Source: an uncultured Flavobacteriales bacterium
GTDB taxonomy: Bacteria; Bacteroidota; Bacteroidia; Flavobacteriales; Weeksellaceae
Assembly: GCA_937876095.1 (NCBI GenBank)
Contig: CALFIE010000078.1
Location: 1-21,462, forward strand
Direction of reading: 5' to 3'
DNA: 21,462 bases
Made by a program: the position numbers and the translations under genes. Of this stretch, positions 6,853 to 14,160 are shown piece after piece. The notes beneath the pieces are model-generated. The model saw only the letters and a list, made by a program, of their open reading frames with translations, made no database searches and had not been told where the DNA came from. How positions within the stretch are numbered: position 1 is the first letter of the stretch; the number at the start of each line of letters is the position of its first letter.

Positions 6853-7998
6853 ATGAGATTACTTGATTTTTTATGTTTTTTTGTTGTGGTTATTACATCC
6901 ATTTTTTTTTCCTATGATGCATATCAAAATAGGGACTACAATTGGGATTTACCAGGTTATTTAGGAGTATATTACAAAAATCAGTTTCCTGAAGATAAAG
7001 TAAAAGTGCATCAATTGGTGTATTCTCAGATTCAGAAAGAATCTTCTCCTGATGTTTTTTTTAAAGTTATGGGTTTAGATGAGCCTACTAAAGCAACCCA
7101 TAGTTTTGCAACTAATAGTGAAGCTTTTGATCAGCAATTACCTTACTATGAAATAAAATTTTTGTACAATGCAGTGATTTGTTTTCTTAGTCAATTTGGT
7201 TTATCGATCTCTTTGTCTGCGCAGTTACCCAACTTTATTTTTTACTTTCTTTCATCAGTACTATTATTTTTTATTTTTTATGAAATTTTTTATAAAAAAT
7301 CAATTTTAGCTGCTCTTTTTACATTGGTTTTGATTTCTTTACCATTCTTTAGAGTAATTGCAATTTCTTGTACACCAGATAGTTTTGCTATTTTTATGCT
7401 TTTATACTTTATGTTTTCTGTTATAAAAAAATATTCTAATTTTTACTTATTCTTAATTTTAGTATTTTTGGTTTTGATTCGACCAGATTACATCATTTTT
7501 GGGGTGACTTATTTTTTTGCAGTTGTGATGTATCAATTCCTGAAAAAAAGAAGCATAGACTATCAACAAGTAATTTTTATGCTTGTTTTGCTTGCAGTAT
7601 ATTTTGGGATACTTAGATTGTACCAATATCCTGGTTGGAAATCAGTTTTTTATGATTCTTTTATCCACAGAAGAAATTTTATTTCTACTGAACCTGCTAT
7701 TTTTAGTTTAAAAAAATATGTAGAAATTACTTTGAACGCTTTAATTTATATGAAAAAAGTAAATTTAGTTGCAATAGTTTTCACAACTATTTCTTGGTTT
7801 TATGCTAGAAATTCATGGGATAAAATAGTCGCAATACTTTTGTTTATAAATCTTCAACTTAAGTTTTTAACATTTCCAGCAGCTGGTGAATATCGATTTT
7901 TTGTTGGTTTTCTTTTAATTATTACGATTTGGTCAATTTATTTATTAGTAAAAAATAACTTTGTAATTAGTAATTACTTCCATAAAAAAATTACATAA
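6853..7998 (+). CDS. GT-C-like polytopic membrane protein inserted after paaI
   Basis: The 381-residue product has an N-terminal hydrophobic helix (about 4-20), then a periplasmic-type loop with NWDLPGY (30-36), then about nine hydrophobic helices from residue 150 onwards. The layout, an acidic residue in the first loop (D32), RPDYIIF between later helices, and EYRFFVGFLL near the end, resembles GT-C fold (lipid-linked sugar using) membrane glycosyltransferases. This is inference from topology, not a firm family match. It is strongly AT-rich and Phe/Ile-rich, unlike the paa genes. It starts 10 bases after paaI, so it should be on the paa transcript, but no role in phenylacetate use is apparent. 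Confidence 0.7.
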   Translation: MRLLDFLCFFVVVITSIFFSYDAYQNRDYNWDLPGYLGVYYKNQFPEDKVKVHQLVYSQIQKESSPDVFFKVMGLDEPTKATHSFATNSEAFDQQLPYYEIKFLYNAVICFLSQFGLSISLSAQLPNFIFYFLSSVLLFFIFYEIFYKKSILAALFTLVLISLPFFRVIAISCTPDSFAIFMLLYFMFSVIKKYSNFYLFLILVFLVLIRPDYIIFGVTYFFAVVMYQFLKKRSIDYQQVIFMLVLLAVYFGILRLYQYPGWKSVFYDSFIHRRNFISTEPAIFSLKKYVEITLNALIYMKKVNLVAIVFTTISWFYARNSWDKIVAILLFINLQLKFLTFPAAGEYRFFVGFLLIITIWSIYLLVKNNFVISNYFHKKIT

Positions 7999-8095
7999 TA
8001 ATTAATCCTTATTTTCTCAAAATATAGAAATTCTGTATCTTAACTGCAGTAAAAAAACAAAGGTTTCATAATTAATACAAATCTCAATTTTTCAA

Positions 8096-8788
8096 ATGAA
8101 ATTACTTTCAAAAATTTTATTATTTTCTATTTTTTTAAATTTATTTTCAATTATTAAAAGCCAAGAAAATAAAATGAATTTAAGTCTGAAGAAAGACCTA
8201 GATGAAATAATGTTTTTAGATCAAACATGGAGAGAGCTTTTTGATAATAATTTGCCCCAAGAAAAAAGATTATCATTACTTAATAAATTAAATGTAACAG
8301 AGCAAATATTTAAGGAAAAAGGATGGGGCTTAGTAATTCAGCAAGACAGTATCAATATTAGAAAAGTTGAGAAAATTATTGAAAAATACGATTATCCAGT
8401 AAAATCATTAGTAGGAGAGCCAACCAATAAATCTGCTTGGTATGTAATTCAACACTCAGATAAAATTAAAAAATATTTACCGATTATTAAAAAAGCAGCA
8501 GAAAATAAGGAAATTGAGTTTACATTGTATGCTATGATGTATGACCGCTTTTTAATGCAAAAAGGGAAAAAGCAAAAGTACGGAACACAAGGTTATGGAA
8601 GTCATGGTATGAGAAACGGCAAAGAATTTTCATTTAACATAATTTGGCCAATTAAAAATCCAGAAAAAGTTAATGAATTAAGAAAAAGTGTTGGCTTTAC
8701 CCAAACCATTGAAGAATATGCAAAAGATTTATATGGAGATGATTTTCAATATAAAATTTATACTTTAGACGAGGTAAAAAAATTATAA
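8096..8788 (+). CDS. DUF6624-like secreted protein inserted before paaZ
   Basis: The 230-residue product starts with a signal peptide (MKLLSKILLFSIFLNLFSIIKSQE, probable cleavage near KSQ). The mature part has features I associate with DUF6624: D-Q-T-W-R near residue 42, YPVKSLVGE, AWYVIQHSDKI, FTLYAMMYDRFLMQKGKKQKYGTQG and a C-terminal LRKSVGF. No catalytic function is known to me for this family. It is AT-rich and sits with the GT-C-like gene between paaI and paaZ, so the two may have entered together. The 97-base gap upstream has no promoter I can defend. Confidence 0.7.
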   Translation: MKLLSKILLFSIFLNLFSIIKSQENKMNLSLKKDLDEIMFLDQTWRELFDNNLPQEKRLSLLNKLNVTEQIFKEKGWGLVIQQDSINIRKVEKIIEKYDYPVKSLVGEPTNKSAWYVIQHSDKIKKYLPIIKKAAENKEIEFTLYAMMYDRFLMQKGKKQKYGTQGYGSHGMRNGKEFSFNIIWPIKNPEKVNELRKSVGFTQTIEEYAKDLYGDDFQYKIYTLDEVKKL

Positions 8789-8790
8789 AA

Positions 8791-8825
8791 TCAATAATCA
8801 TTTATCATCTATCACTCATCACTTA
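8791..8825. repeat. Perfect-register heptamer array before paaZ
   Basis: Five consecutive 7-base units all start with TCA and end with A (TCAATAA, TCATTTA, TCATCTA, TCACTCA, TCACTTA). The array stops eight bases before the paaZ ATG. This is the clearest heptamer case in the window. Confidence 0.7.
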
Positions 8826-8832
8826 TAAAAAT

Positions 8833-11325
8833 ATGAAACTCAAAAACTATATATCTGGACAATGGATCGAAGGAAATGGGCACGAAATTCCGCTTTACAA
8901 CGCGGTAAACGGAGAATTGGTTGCCATTTCCGATACTACAGGAATTAATTTTGATGAAGCCCTCCATTTTGGGAGAACAACAGGTTACAAAAATTTGTCT
9001 GCAATGACGTTTTATGACCGTGGAGAAATGCTAAAAAAAGTTGCCTTATACCTTTTAGAAAGAAAGAAAAAATATTACGAACTATCCTACAAAACTGGTG
9101 CAACACACGTAGATTCTTGGGTAGATATCGAAGGTGGTTTTGGTACGTTTTTCACGTATTCTGGTTTGGCAAAAAGAATGTTACCAAATACACCATTTTG
9201 GGTAGATGGTGATGTACAAAAAATTTCAGCTAACGGAACGCATTTAGGTACGCACATTCTCACACCAAGTGAAGGAGTTTCTATACAAATTAATGCCTAC
9301 AATTTTCCAGTTTGGGGATTGTTAGAAAAACTCTCAACTTCGCTTTTGGCAGGAGTTCCTAGTATTGTAAAACCATCACCTTATGGTTCATACCTTACCA
9401 ATGCCGTTTTTCAAGATATGATTGAAAGCGGTTTGCTTCCTGAAGGTGCTGTACAATTGGTTTGTGGCGAACCAGGCAATATTTTAGATTTTGTAAAAGA
9501 TGGAGATTCTGTACTATTTACGGGTTCTGCAAATACAGGTAGAAAATTGAAGTCACTTGCTTCGGTTTCTGGTAATGCCGTTCGTTTCAATATGGAAGCC
9601 GATTCTCTCAACTGTTCTATACTTGGTTTAGACGCAAAAGTAGGAACTCCGGAATTCGATTTGTTCATCAAAGAAGTGAAAAACGAAATGACAACCAAAG
9701 CGGGACAAAAATGTACTGCCATTCGTAGAATTATTGTTCCAGAAAATTTGGTGGGAGATGTTCAAAATGCCTTGTCAAAAGCACTTGACCAAACCAAAGT
9801 CGGAAATCCTCTGAGCCGAGAAACCAGAATGGGAAGTATTGTTGGAAAAGAACAAGTGGAAGTTTTACATCAAAAAATTAATCAATTAAAATCTGAAACC
9901 GAACTCATTTACGATGGTAAACACGATTTGGTAGAAGCCAATTACGAAAACGGCGCATTTGTAACGCCTAAAGTTTTCTATAACGATCGCCCTTTCGAGA
10001 AAAATATTTCTCACGAAGTAGAAGCATTTGGTCCTGTTTCTACGATAATGCCATACAAAGATGCGGAAGAAGCTGCAGCTTTGGCAAAACGTGGAAAAGG
10101 AAGTTTGGTGGGTTCCATTATTTCTCATGACGAAAAATTTGTAGCCGAAACTTCTTGGAAAATGGCTTCCACACACGGAAGAATTTTTGTTTTGAATAGA
10201 GATAATGCCAAAGAAAGTACAGGTCATGGTTCACCTTTGCCAACATTAATGCACGGTGGTCCTGGTAGAGCAGGAGGTGGCGAAGAAATGGGTGGCTTAA
10301 ATGGTTTGCATTTCTTTTTGCAAAAAACTGCAATACAAGGTTCACCAGATATTTTAACCGCAATTACCAAAATTTATACACAAGGAGCTGAAAAAAAATT
10401 CAGTGACAAGCATCCGTTCCGAAGTTATTTTGAAGAAGTACAAATTGGTGATTCTCTAGAAACAGCAGGTAGAACGGTTACCGAAGCTGATATTGTAAAT
10501 TTTTCCAATGTTTCTTGGGATCATTTCTATGCACATACCGATGCAACTTCGCTCAACGGAACTATTTTTGATAAAACCGTTGCACACGGATATTTTATTC
10601 TTTCCGCAGCTGCTGGTTTGTTTGTTTCAGGTAAAAAAGGACCAGTAATTGCAAATTACGGACTAGAAAATGCAAGTTTTTTCAAACCAGTTTATGCAGG
10701 TGATACCATTACGGTTTATCTTACTGCTAAAGAAAAAATCAACAAAGGCGTAAAAGGTAGAAATATTCCTTCTGGAGTCGTAAAATGGTTGGTTGAAGTC
10801 GTAAATCAGAGAGATGAGGTAGTTTGTGTTGCAACGATTTTGACTTTAGTTGCCAAAAAATCTCCGTTTATGGATTTGAATAAAACTCAAATTCAAAAAT
10901 TATTGAACGGATTAACTGAAAATTCACAGCCAAATTGGGGGAAAATGACTCCTCAAGAAATGTTGGAACACCTTGATACTACACTATTGTACAGCATTGG
11001 AGAAACAGAATCGGAATTTTGTGTTACGCAAGAAGAACATTTGGAAAAATACCAAGATTCTCTCTACAATTTCCGAAAAATGCCAAGAGATTTTCCTGCA
11101 CCTTTTTTACCAAAAGATGGAACTTTGCCTGAATTGAAATACAAAAATTTACAAGAAACAAAAGAGAAATTTATAGAAAATTTACAGAAATACCACATCT
11201 ATTACCGAGAAAATCCCAATGCAGAACATTTGCACTATGTCTTCGGAAAACTCAACAAAGAAATGATGGAACTGATGCATAAGAAACATTTTACACATCA
11301 TTTTGAACAATTCGGACTAATTTGA
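8833..11325 (+). CDS. paaZ: Bifunctional PaaZ (oxepin-CoA hydrolase / semialdehyde dehydrogenase) with C-terminal DinB/DUF1569-like domain
   Basis: PaaZ opens the oxepin-CoA ring and oxidises the resulting highly reactive semialdehyde. Residues 1-520 are an aldehyde dehydrogenase with N157, E255 and catalytic C294 (GQKCTAIRR). Residues 530-680 are a MaoC-type hydratase with D563 and H568 in WDHFYAHTD. E. coli PaaZ ends at about residue 681, but this protein runs to 830. The extra 150 residues look like a DUF1569/DinB-superfamily four-helix domain: NWGKMTPQEMLEHLD (701-715) and a histidine-rich end, EHLHYVFGKL (798-807) and KHFTHHFEQFGL (818-829). The extension is in frame with no sign of a frameshift, and base use is constant. 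Its role is unknown; metal- or thiol-dependent chemistry is one inference. The TGA stop lies inside the next octamer array. Confidence 0.95.
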   Translation: MKLKNYISGQWIEGNGHEIPLYNAVNGELVAISDTTGINFDEALHFGRTTGYKNLSAMTFYDRGEMLKKVALYLLERKKKYYELSYKTGATHVDSWVDIEGGFGTFFTYSGLAKRMLPNTPFWVDGDVQKISANGTHLGTHILTPSEGVSIQINAYNFPVWGLLEKLSTSLLAGVPSIVKPSPYGSYLTNAVFQDMIESGLLPEGAVQLVCGEPGNILDFVKDGDSVLFTGSANTGRKLKSLASVSGNAVRFNMEADSLNCSILGLDAKVGTPEFDLFIKEVKNEMTTKAGQKCTAIRRIIVPENLVGDVQNALSKALDQTKVGNPLSRETRMGSIVGKEQVEVLHQKINQLKSETELIYDGKHDLVEANYENGAFVTPKVFYNDRPFEKNISHEVEAFGPVSTIMPYKDAEEAAALAKRGKGSLVGSIISHDEKFVAETSWKMASTHGRIFVLNRDNAKESTGHGSPLPTLMHGGPGRAGGGEEMGGLNGLHFFLQKTAIQGSPDILTAITKIYTQGAEKKFSDKHPFRSYFEEVQIGDSLETAGRTVTEADIVNFSNVSWDHFYAHTDATSLNGTIFDKTVAHGYFILSAAAGLFVSGKKGPVIANYGLENASFFKPVYAGDTITVYLTAKEKINKGVKGRNIPSGVVKWLVEVVNQRDEVVCVATILTLVAKKSPFMDLNKTQIQKLLNGLTENSQPNWGKMTPQEMLEHLDTTLLYSIGETESEFCVTQEEHLEKYQDSLYNFRKMPRDFPAPFLPKDGTLPELKYKNLQETKEKFIENLQKYHIYYRENPNAEHLHYVFGKLNKEMMELMHKKHFTHHFEQFGLI

Positions 11326-11427
11326 TAATGAGGTGATTTGATAATTAGTTAATTAAACTATTATCATTCTAAATCAATTCATTTTCTCATTACCACATTA
11401 TCTCATTAACAAATTACCTAATTAATA
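11321..11427. repeat. Two-armed octamer array between paaZ and the paaF-like gene
   Basis: The left arm (11321-11356) contains the paaZ stop codon and reads on the minus strand as AATTAACT, AATTATCA, AATCACCT, CATTATCA. The right arm (11380-11427) is six contiguous plus-strand octamers, CATTTTCT through AATTAATA, and the start codon of the next gene follows in exact register at 11428. The arms are inverted copies of one unit family and could form an imperfect stem. Confidence 0.7.
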
Positions 11428-12192
11428 ATGGAATTCGTAACCTCAGAAATAAAAAACAACATTGCCGTAGTCACTTTCGGGACGCCGAAAAGTAATTCTT
11501 TACCAGGCGAAATTTTAGAAAAACTTGCCCAAACTATTTTGGATGAAGGAAAAAAAGCAGAAGTAAAAGCTATTTTGCTAAAATCAGAAGGCGAAAAAGC
11601 ATTTTGTGCAGGAGCAAGTTTTGATGAATTATTGGAGATTGAAGAATTAGAAACTTCCCAAAAATTCTTTGGAGGTTTTGCAAAAGTGCTCAATGCAATG
11701 CGTAATTGCGGGAAAATAGTCGTAGTTCGTGTTCAAGGCAAAACAACAGGAGGTGGAGTAGGAATTGCGTGTGCTGCAGATTATTGTTTCGCTACCGAAA
11801 ATGCTGAAATGGCACTTACAGAAATTAATCTTGGGATTGGTCCGTTTGTAATTGGCCCGTTTGTAGAACGTAAAATTGGTAAATCTTCCTATGAAGCAAT
11901 GTCTATAGATGCTGATTTCCGAAGTGCAGATTGGTGCAAACAGCGTGATGTGTATCATTCCGTTTCACCTACTATTGAGGAAATGGACGAAAAAATTGCA
12001 GAGTTTTTAGAAAAATTATCGAGCAGAAGTTCTGAAGCTTTGGCTTTAATCAAAAAAGTTTCTTGGGAAGGAACCGAACATTTTGAAAACTTGATGCCCG
12101 AAAGAATTTTGATGAGCGCAAGTCTCATTTTGGAAGACACCGCAAAACAAAATATCGAAAAAATTAAGGAAAGACTTCGCAGTAAGCTTTAA
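11428..12192 (+). CDS. paaF: Enoyl-CoA hydratase/isomerase family protein, probable PaaF role
   Basis: This crotonase-fold protein is probably the 2,3-dehydroadipyl-CoA hydratase of the pathway, inferred mostly from position. The 254-residue product has the oxyanion-hole strand AFCAGASFDEL (58-68) and GKTTGGGVGIACAADYCFA (104-122). One catalytic-type Glu is visible, E132 in LTEINLGIGP. The usual second Glu segment (PGAGGTQR in typical hydratases) is replaced by IGPFVIGPFVERK, so a canonical two-Glu mechanism is doubtful. It could act as another enoyl-CoA hydratase or isomerase. It is the last recognisable gene of the paa run and is followed by an inverted repeat and a new promoter. Confidence 0.75.
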   Translation: MEFVTSEIKNNIAVVTFGTPKSNSLPGEILEKLAQTILDEGKKAEVKAILLKSEGEKAFCAGASFDELLEIEELETSQKFFGGFAKVLNAMRNCGKIVVVRVQGKTTGGGVGIACAADYCFATENAEMALTEINLGIGPFVIGPFVERKIGKSSYEAMSIDADFRSADWCKQRDVYHSVSPTIEEMDEKIAEFLEKLSSRSSEALALIKKVSWEGTEHFENLMPERILMSASLILEDTAKQNIEKIKERLRSKL

Positions 12193-12286
12193 ACCACAAA
12201 AGTCACAAAGGATAATTGTTATTTTTTAGACTTTTGTAGCACTGTTTTTTAAGCGTTAAAAACTTTTGTGCTTATTGTGGTTTAAA
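12188..12286. repeat. Inverted nonamer-type repeat at the end of the paa operon
   Basis: TTAAACCACAA (12189-12199) is perfectly complementary to TTGTGGTTTAA (12275-12285), and the pairing continues with mismatches inwards (CACAAAG on the left against CTTTTGTG on the right). Each arm holds two copies of a 9-base CACAAAAGT-like unit. The left arm includes the stop codon at 12190-12192. T-runs occur inside the loop (12222-12227, 12245-12250). It may help to end the paa transcript, but it is not a standard terminator. Confidence 0.55.
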
Positions 12287-12301
12287 ATGGGGTAAAAATA
12301 T

Positions 12302-12347
12302 TTTGCAGTTTCGAAATAATATTTAACTTTGCATTACAAAGTACTTT
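12302..12347 (+). promoter_or_regulatory. Promoter with palindromic operator-like site
   Basis: TTTG (12302-12305), an 18-base spacer and TAACTTTG (12324-12331) fit the Bacteroidota -33/-7 pattern. Six bases later is the palindrome AAAGTACTTT (12338-12347), at the expected transcription start. The ATG of the next gene is at 12350, so the leader is very short. Bases 12323-12347 match 14110-14134 at 24 of 25 positions. Confidence 0.7.
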
Positions 12348-12349
12348 TT

Positions 12350-12967
12350 ATGGATTCGAAAAATTATCACGAAGACTTGTCGCACATCCGTCAAATGATG
12401 GAAAAATCTTCTCGATTTATCTCATTAAGCGGACTTTCTGGCGTTTTTGCAGGACTCACTGCTTTGGTTGGTGCAGTGTATGTTTATTTTCTTTTTGAGA
12501 AAAACGGCATCAATTATTTTGATGGGGAAAGAAATATTTACAGTCACGGTTTGGTAAACCAACTTTTCTGGACGGCATTCGTAACTTTGGTGATTGCAGT
12601 TTCATTTGGTTATATTTTCACCGCAAGAAAAAGCAAAAAGAAGGGTTTGAAAATTTGGGATGCCACCACAAAACGACTGTTGTTCAACTTTGCCGTTCCA
12701 CTTTTTACAGGTGGCGTTTTTTGTATCGCGATGCAAATGTATCACCTATTTGTTTTCATTGCACCTTCAATGTTAATTTTCTATGGATTGGCTTTGGTAA
12801 ATGCTTCCAAATATACGTTAACCGATGTGCAATATTTAGGATATTTAGAAATTTTGCTCGGTTTGATTTCCTTGTTTTTTCTTGGATGGGGATTGGTTTT
12901 TTGGGCAATTGGTTTCGGAGTGTTGCATATTGTGTACGGTTTGGTAATGTATAAAAAGTATGAGTAG
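12350..12967 (+). CDS. Polytopic membrane protein of unknown function
   Basis: The 205-residue product begins MDSKNYHEDLSHIRQMMEKSSRF, a hydrophilic, possibly amphipathic cytoplasmic stretch, followed by about five or six hydrophobic helices (roughly 25-47, 70-92, 110-133, 138-155, 168-200). I know no function for it. I set the start at ATG 12350. An in-frame TTG at 12329 would add seven residues but lies within the -7 promoter element. It is the first gene of a module with a winged-helix regulator and other membrane proteins. Its promoter carries the same palindrome as the promoter after the regulator gene. Confidence 0.75.
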   Translation: MDSKNYHEDLSHIRQMMEKSSRFISLSGLSGVFAGLTALVGAVYVYFLFEKNGINYFDGERNIYSHGLVNQLFWTAFVTLVIAVSFGYIFTARKSKKKGLKIWDATTKRLLFNFAVPLFTGGVFCIAMQMYHLFVFIAPSMLIFYGLALVNASKYTLTDVQYLGYLEILLGLISLFFLGWGLVFWAIGFGVLHIVYGLVMYKKYE

Positions 12968-12988
12968 TTAATTTTAGAAATTAATTGT

Positions 12989-13636
12989 ATGAGTGCAAGT
13001 TTTGCAATTTTTTTTCAACTAATTTTTGTATTTATTGTTTGTATTGTACTCGCAATAATTGGTTGTTTGATTACCTATTTTGTAAGTAAGAAAACTAAAA
13101 GAAAAAGAAAATTGTTATTTGTTTTTCTTGCACCATTTGTAGGACTATTTACATTATATTTTTGTGCATTACTTGGTTCTATAATAGTTTCTGGAATTAA
13201 AAATATTGATATTGGAATTGGAGATAGTTGGTATGTTCCAATTTCACAAAAATGTGAACTTCATTTTATTGACATAACCGATCAAGGATTCATTTCAAAA
13301 AACAATGAGGTCGTAATTTCAGAAATTGTAAATATTGAGCAAATCAATGATGTTTTCATTGGAAGTACTTTAGATAAAAAATATTTCAAATATAATGAAA
13401 ACTCAAATAGTTTGACTTATTTTAAGAGCAAAGATGAATTAGCAAAAATATTAAATACTAAAATAAATCTGAAAAATGTATTTGATTTTTATATTGAAAA
13501 GAGAAATGAAATTGCTGGAACTTGGTTGATAATTGTTGGTATTATTTCACTTGCAATAAGTATAGGCTCTGTATTTATACTGAGAATGGTAGTTATGAAT
13601 TTTGTATTTATCAATATTTTTATAAGGAGGTTATAA
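12989..13636 (+). CDS. Membrane protein with soluble central domain, unknown function
   Basis: The 215-residue product has two hydrophobic helices near the N terminus (about 5-30 and 43-71, separated by a KKTKRKRK basic loop), a hydrophilic middle of about 95 residues, and a C-terminal hydrophobic region (about 175-212). I recognise no family or motif. It is more AT-rich than its neighbours, and its Lys/Asn/Ile-rich middle resembles the cargo genes in the paa operon. It lies 21 bases after the preceding gene and 81 bases before the regulator. It may be a late addition to the module. Confidence 0.6.
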   Translation: MSASFAIFFQLIFVFIVCIVLAIIGCLITYFVSKKTKRKRKLLFVFLAPFVGLFTLYFCALLGSIIVSGIKNIDIGIGDSWYVPISQKCELHFIDITDQGFISKNNEVVISEIVNIEQINDVFIGSTLDKKYFKYNENSNSLTYFKSKDELAKILNTKINLKNVFDFYIEKRNEIAGTWLIIVGIISLAISIGSVFILRMVVMNFVFINIFIRRL

Positions 13637-13717
13637 TTTATAGCAAATGAAAGCTTTTCCCATAATTTGTTTATTTAAGAATTAATGTAAAAAAATAACA
13701 AAATTGTTGCAAATAAT

Positions 13718-14008
13718 ATGATCACCCAACTCAACAAAGAATTTGAAAGCCGTGTTCGACTCGGGATTATGTCCGTGTTGATGGTAAATGATTGGGTAGA
13801 TTTTAATGAAATGAAACACTTACTAGATGTTACCGATGGTAATTTGGCGAGTCACAGTTCGGCTTTAGAGAAACAAAATTATATTGAAATAAAAAAAGAA
13901 TTTGTCGGCAAAAAACCAAAAACTTCGTACCGAGTTACGCAATCTGGAAGACAAGCGTTTGAACAACATCTTTCTGCGTTGGAGAAGTTATTAGGAAAAA
14001 ATAGTTAA
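13718..14008 (+). CDS. Winged-helix transcriptional regulator (HTH_34 type)
   Basis: The 96-residue product is a single winged helix of the MarR/ArsR-like kind often labelled HTH_34 in Bacteroidota. Visible parts are RVRLGIMSVLMV (helix 1), FNEMKHLLDVTDGNLASHSSALEKQNYIEIKK (helix-turn-helix with recognition helix around residues 43-54) and the wing GKKPKTSYRVTQSGRQAFEQHL. There is no extra sensor domain, so any signal must come from a partner or a small ligand. It sits between two promoters that share a palindrome and is a reasonable candidate to bind it, but this is inference. The ATG at 13718 has no strong upstream site. The stop codon is part of an octamer array. Confidence 0.88.
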   Translation: MITQLNKEFESRVRLGIMSVLMVNDWVDFNEMKHLLDVTDGNLASHSSALEKQNYIEIKKEFVGKKPKTSYRVTQSGRQAFEQHLSALEKLLGKNS

Positions 14009-14083
14009 AAGGTTAAGTCGTTAGAAGGCTTGAATGTAATCAGTTTTTACCAAAAACCGAAAACGATCAACCAACAACCAAAA
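14005..14083. repeat. Octamer array followed by heptamer array after the regulator
   Basis: Starting at the regulator stop codon, 14005-14028 reads as units GTTAAAAG, GTTAAGTC, GTTAGAAG. Further on, 14049-14083 reads as 7-base units ACCAAAA, ACCGAAA, ACGATCA, ACCAACA, ACCAAAA. The two halves have opposite strand bias (GTTA/GAAG against CAAC) but different periods. Confidence 0.55.
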
Positions 14084-14106
14084 GGAGCAATCCTTTAATT
14101 TTTTGA
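14081..14106 (+). terminator. Small intrinsic terminator with GCAA tetraloop
   Basis: AAAGGA (14081-14086) and TCCTTT (14091-14096) form a 6-base-pair stem closed by a GCAA loop, followed by AATTTTTT. It would end the transcript of the regulator gene just before the next promoter. Confidence 0.55.
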
Positions 14107-14109
14107 AAA

Positions 14110-14134
14110 TTAACTTTGAATTACAAAGTACTTT
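14110..14134 (+). promoter_or_regulatory. Second copy of the palindromic promoter
   Basis: TAACTTTG (14111-14118) is a -7 element, and the palindrome AAAGTACTTT (14125-14134) follows after six bases, exactly as at 12323-12347, with 24 of 25 bases identical. No good -33 TTTG is seen at the expected distance. The next ATG is at 14161. It would drive the small membrane protein and the genes behind it. Confidence 0.6.
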
Positions 14135-14160
14135 ATAAATTAATATTAAATATCAATAAA

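Noticed and set aside
7999..8095. Promoter for the DUF6624 gene
   Set aside because: No TAnnTTTG element or clear -33 element was found in the gap.
999..8832. Insertion of cargo genes by a known insertion sequence or integron
   Set aside because: No transposase, integrase, terminal inverted repeats with target duplications or attC-like sites are visible around the inserted genes.
9411..10363. Several minus-strand open frames within paaZ
   Set aside because: All are antisense to well-matched aldehyde dehydrogenase sequence and show no independent motifs.
12329..12349. Upstream TTG start for the first membrane protein of the module
   Set aside because: It lies inside the -7 promoter element; the same artefact occurs at 14116, so ATG 12350 and ATG 14161 are preferred.
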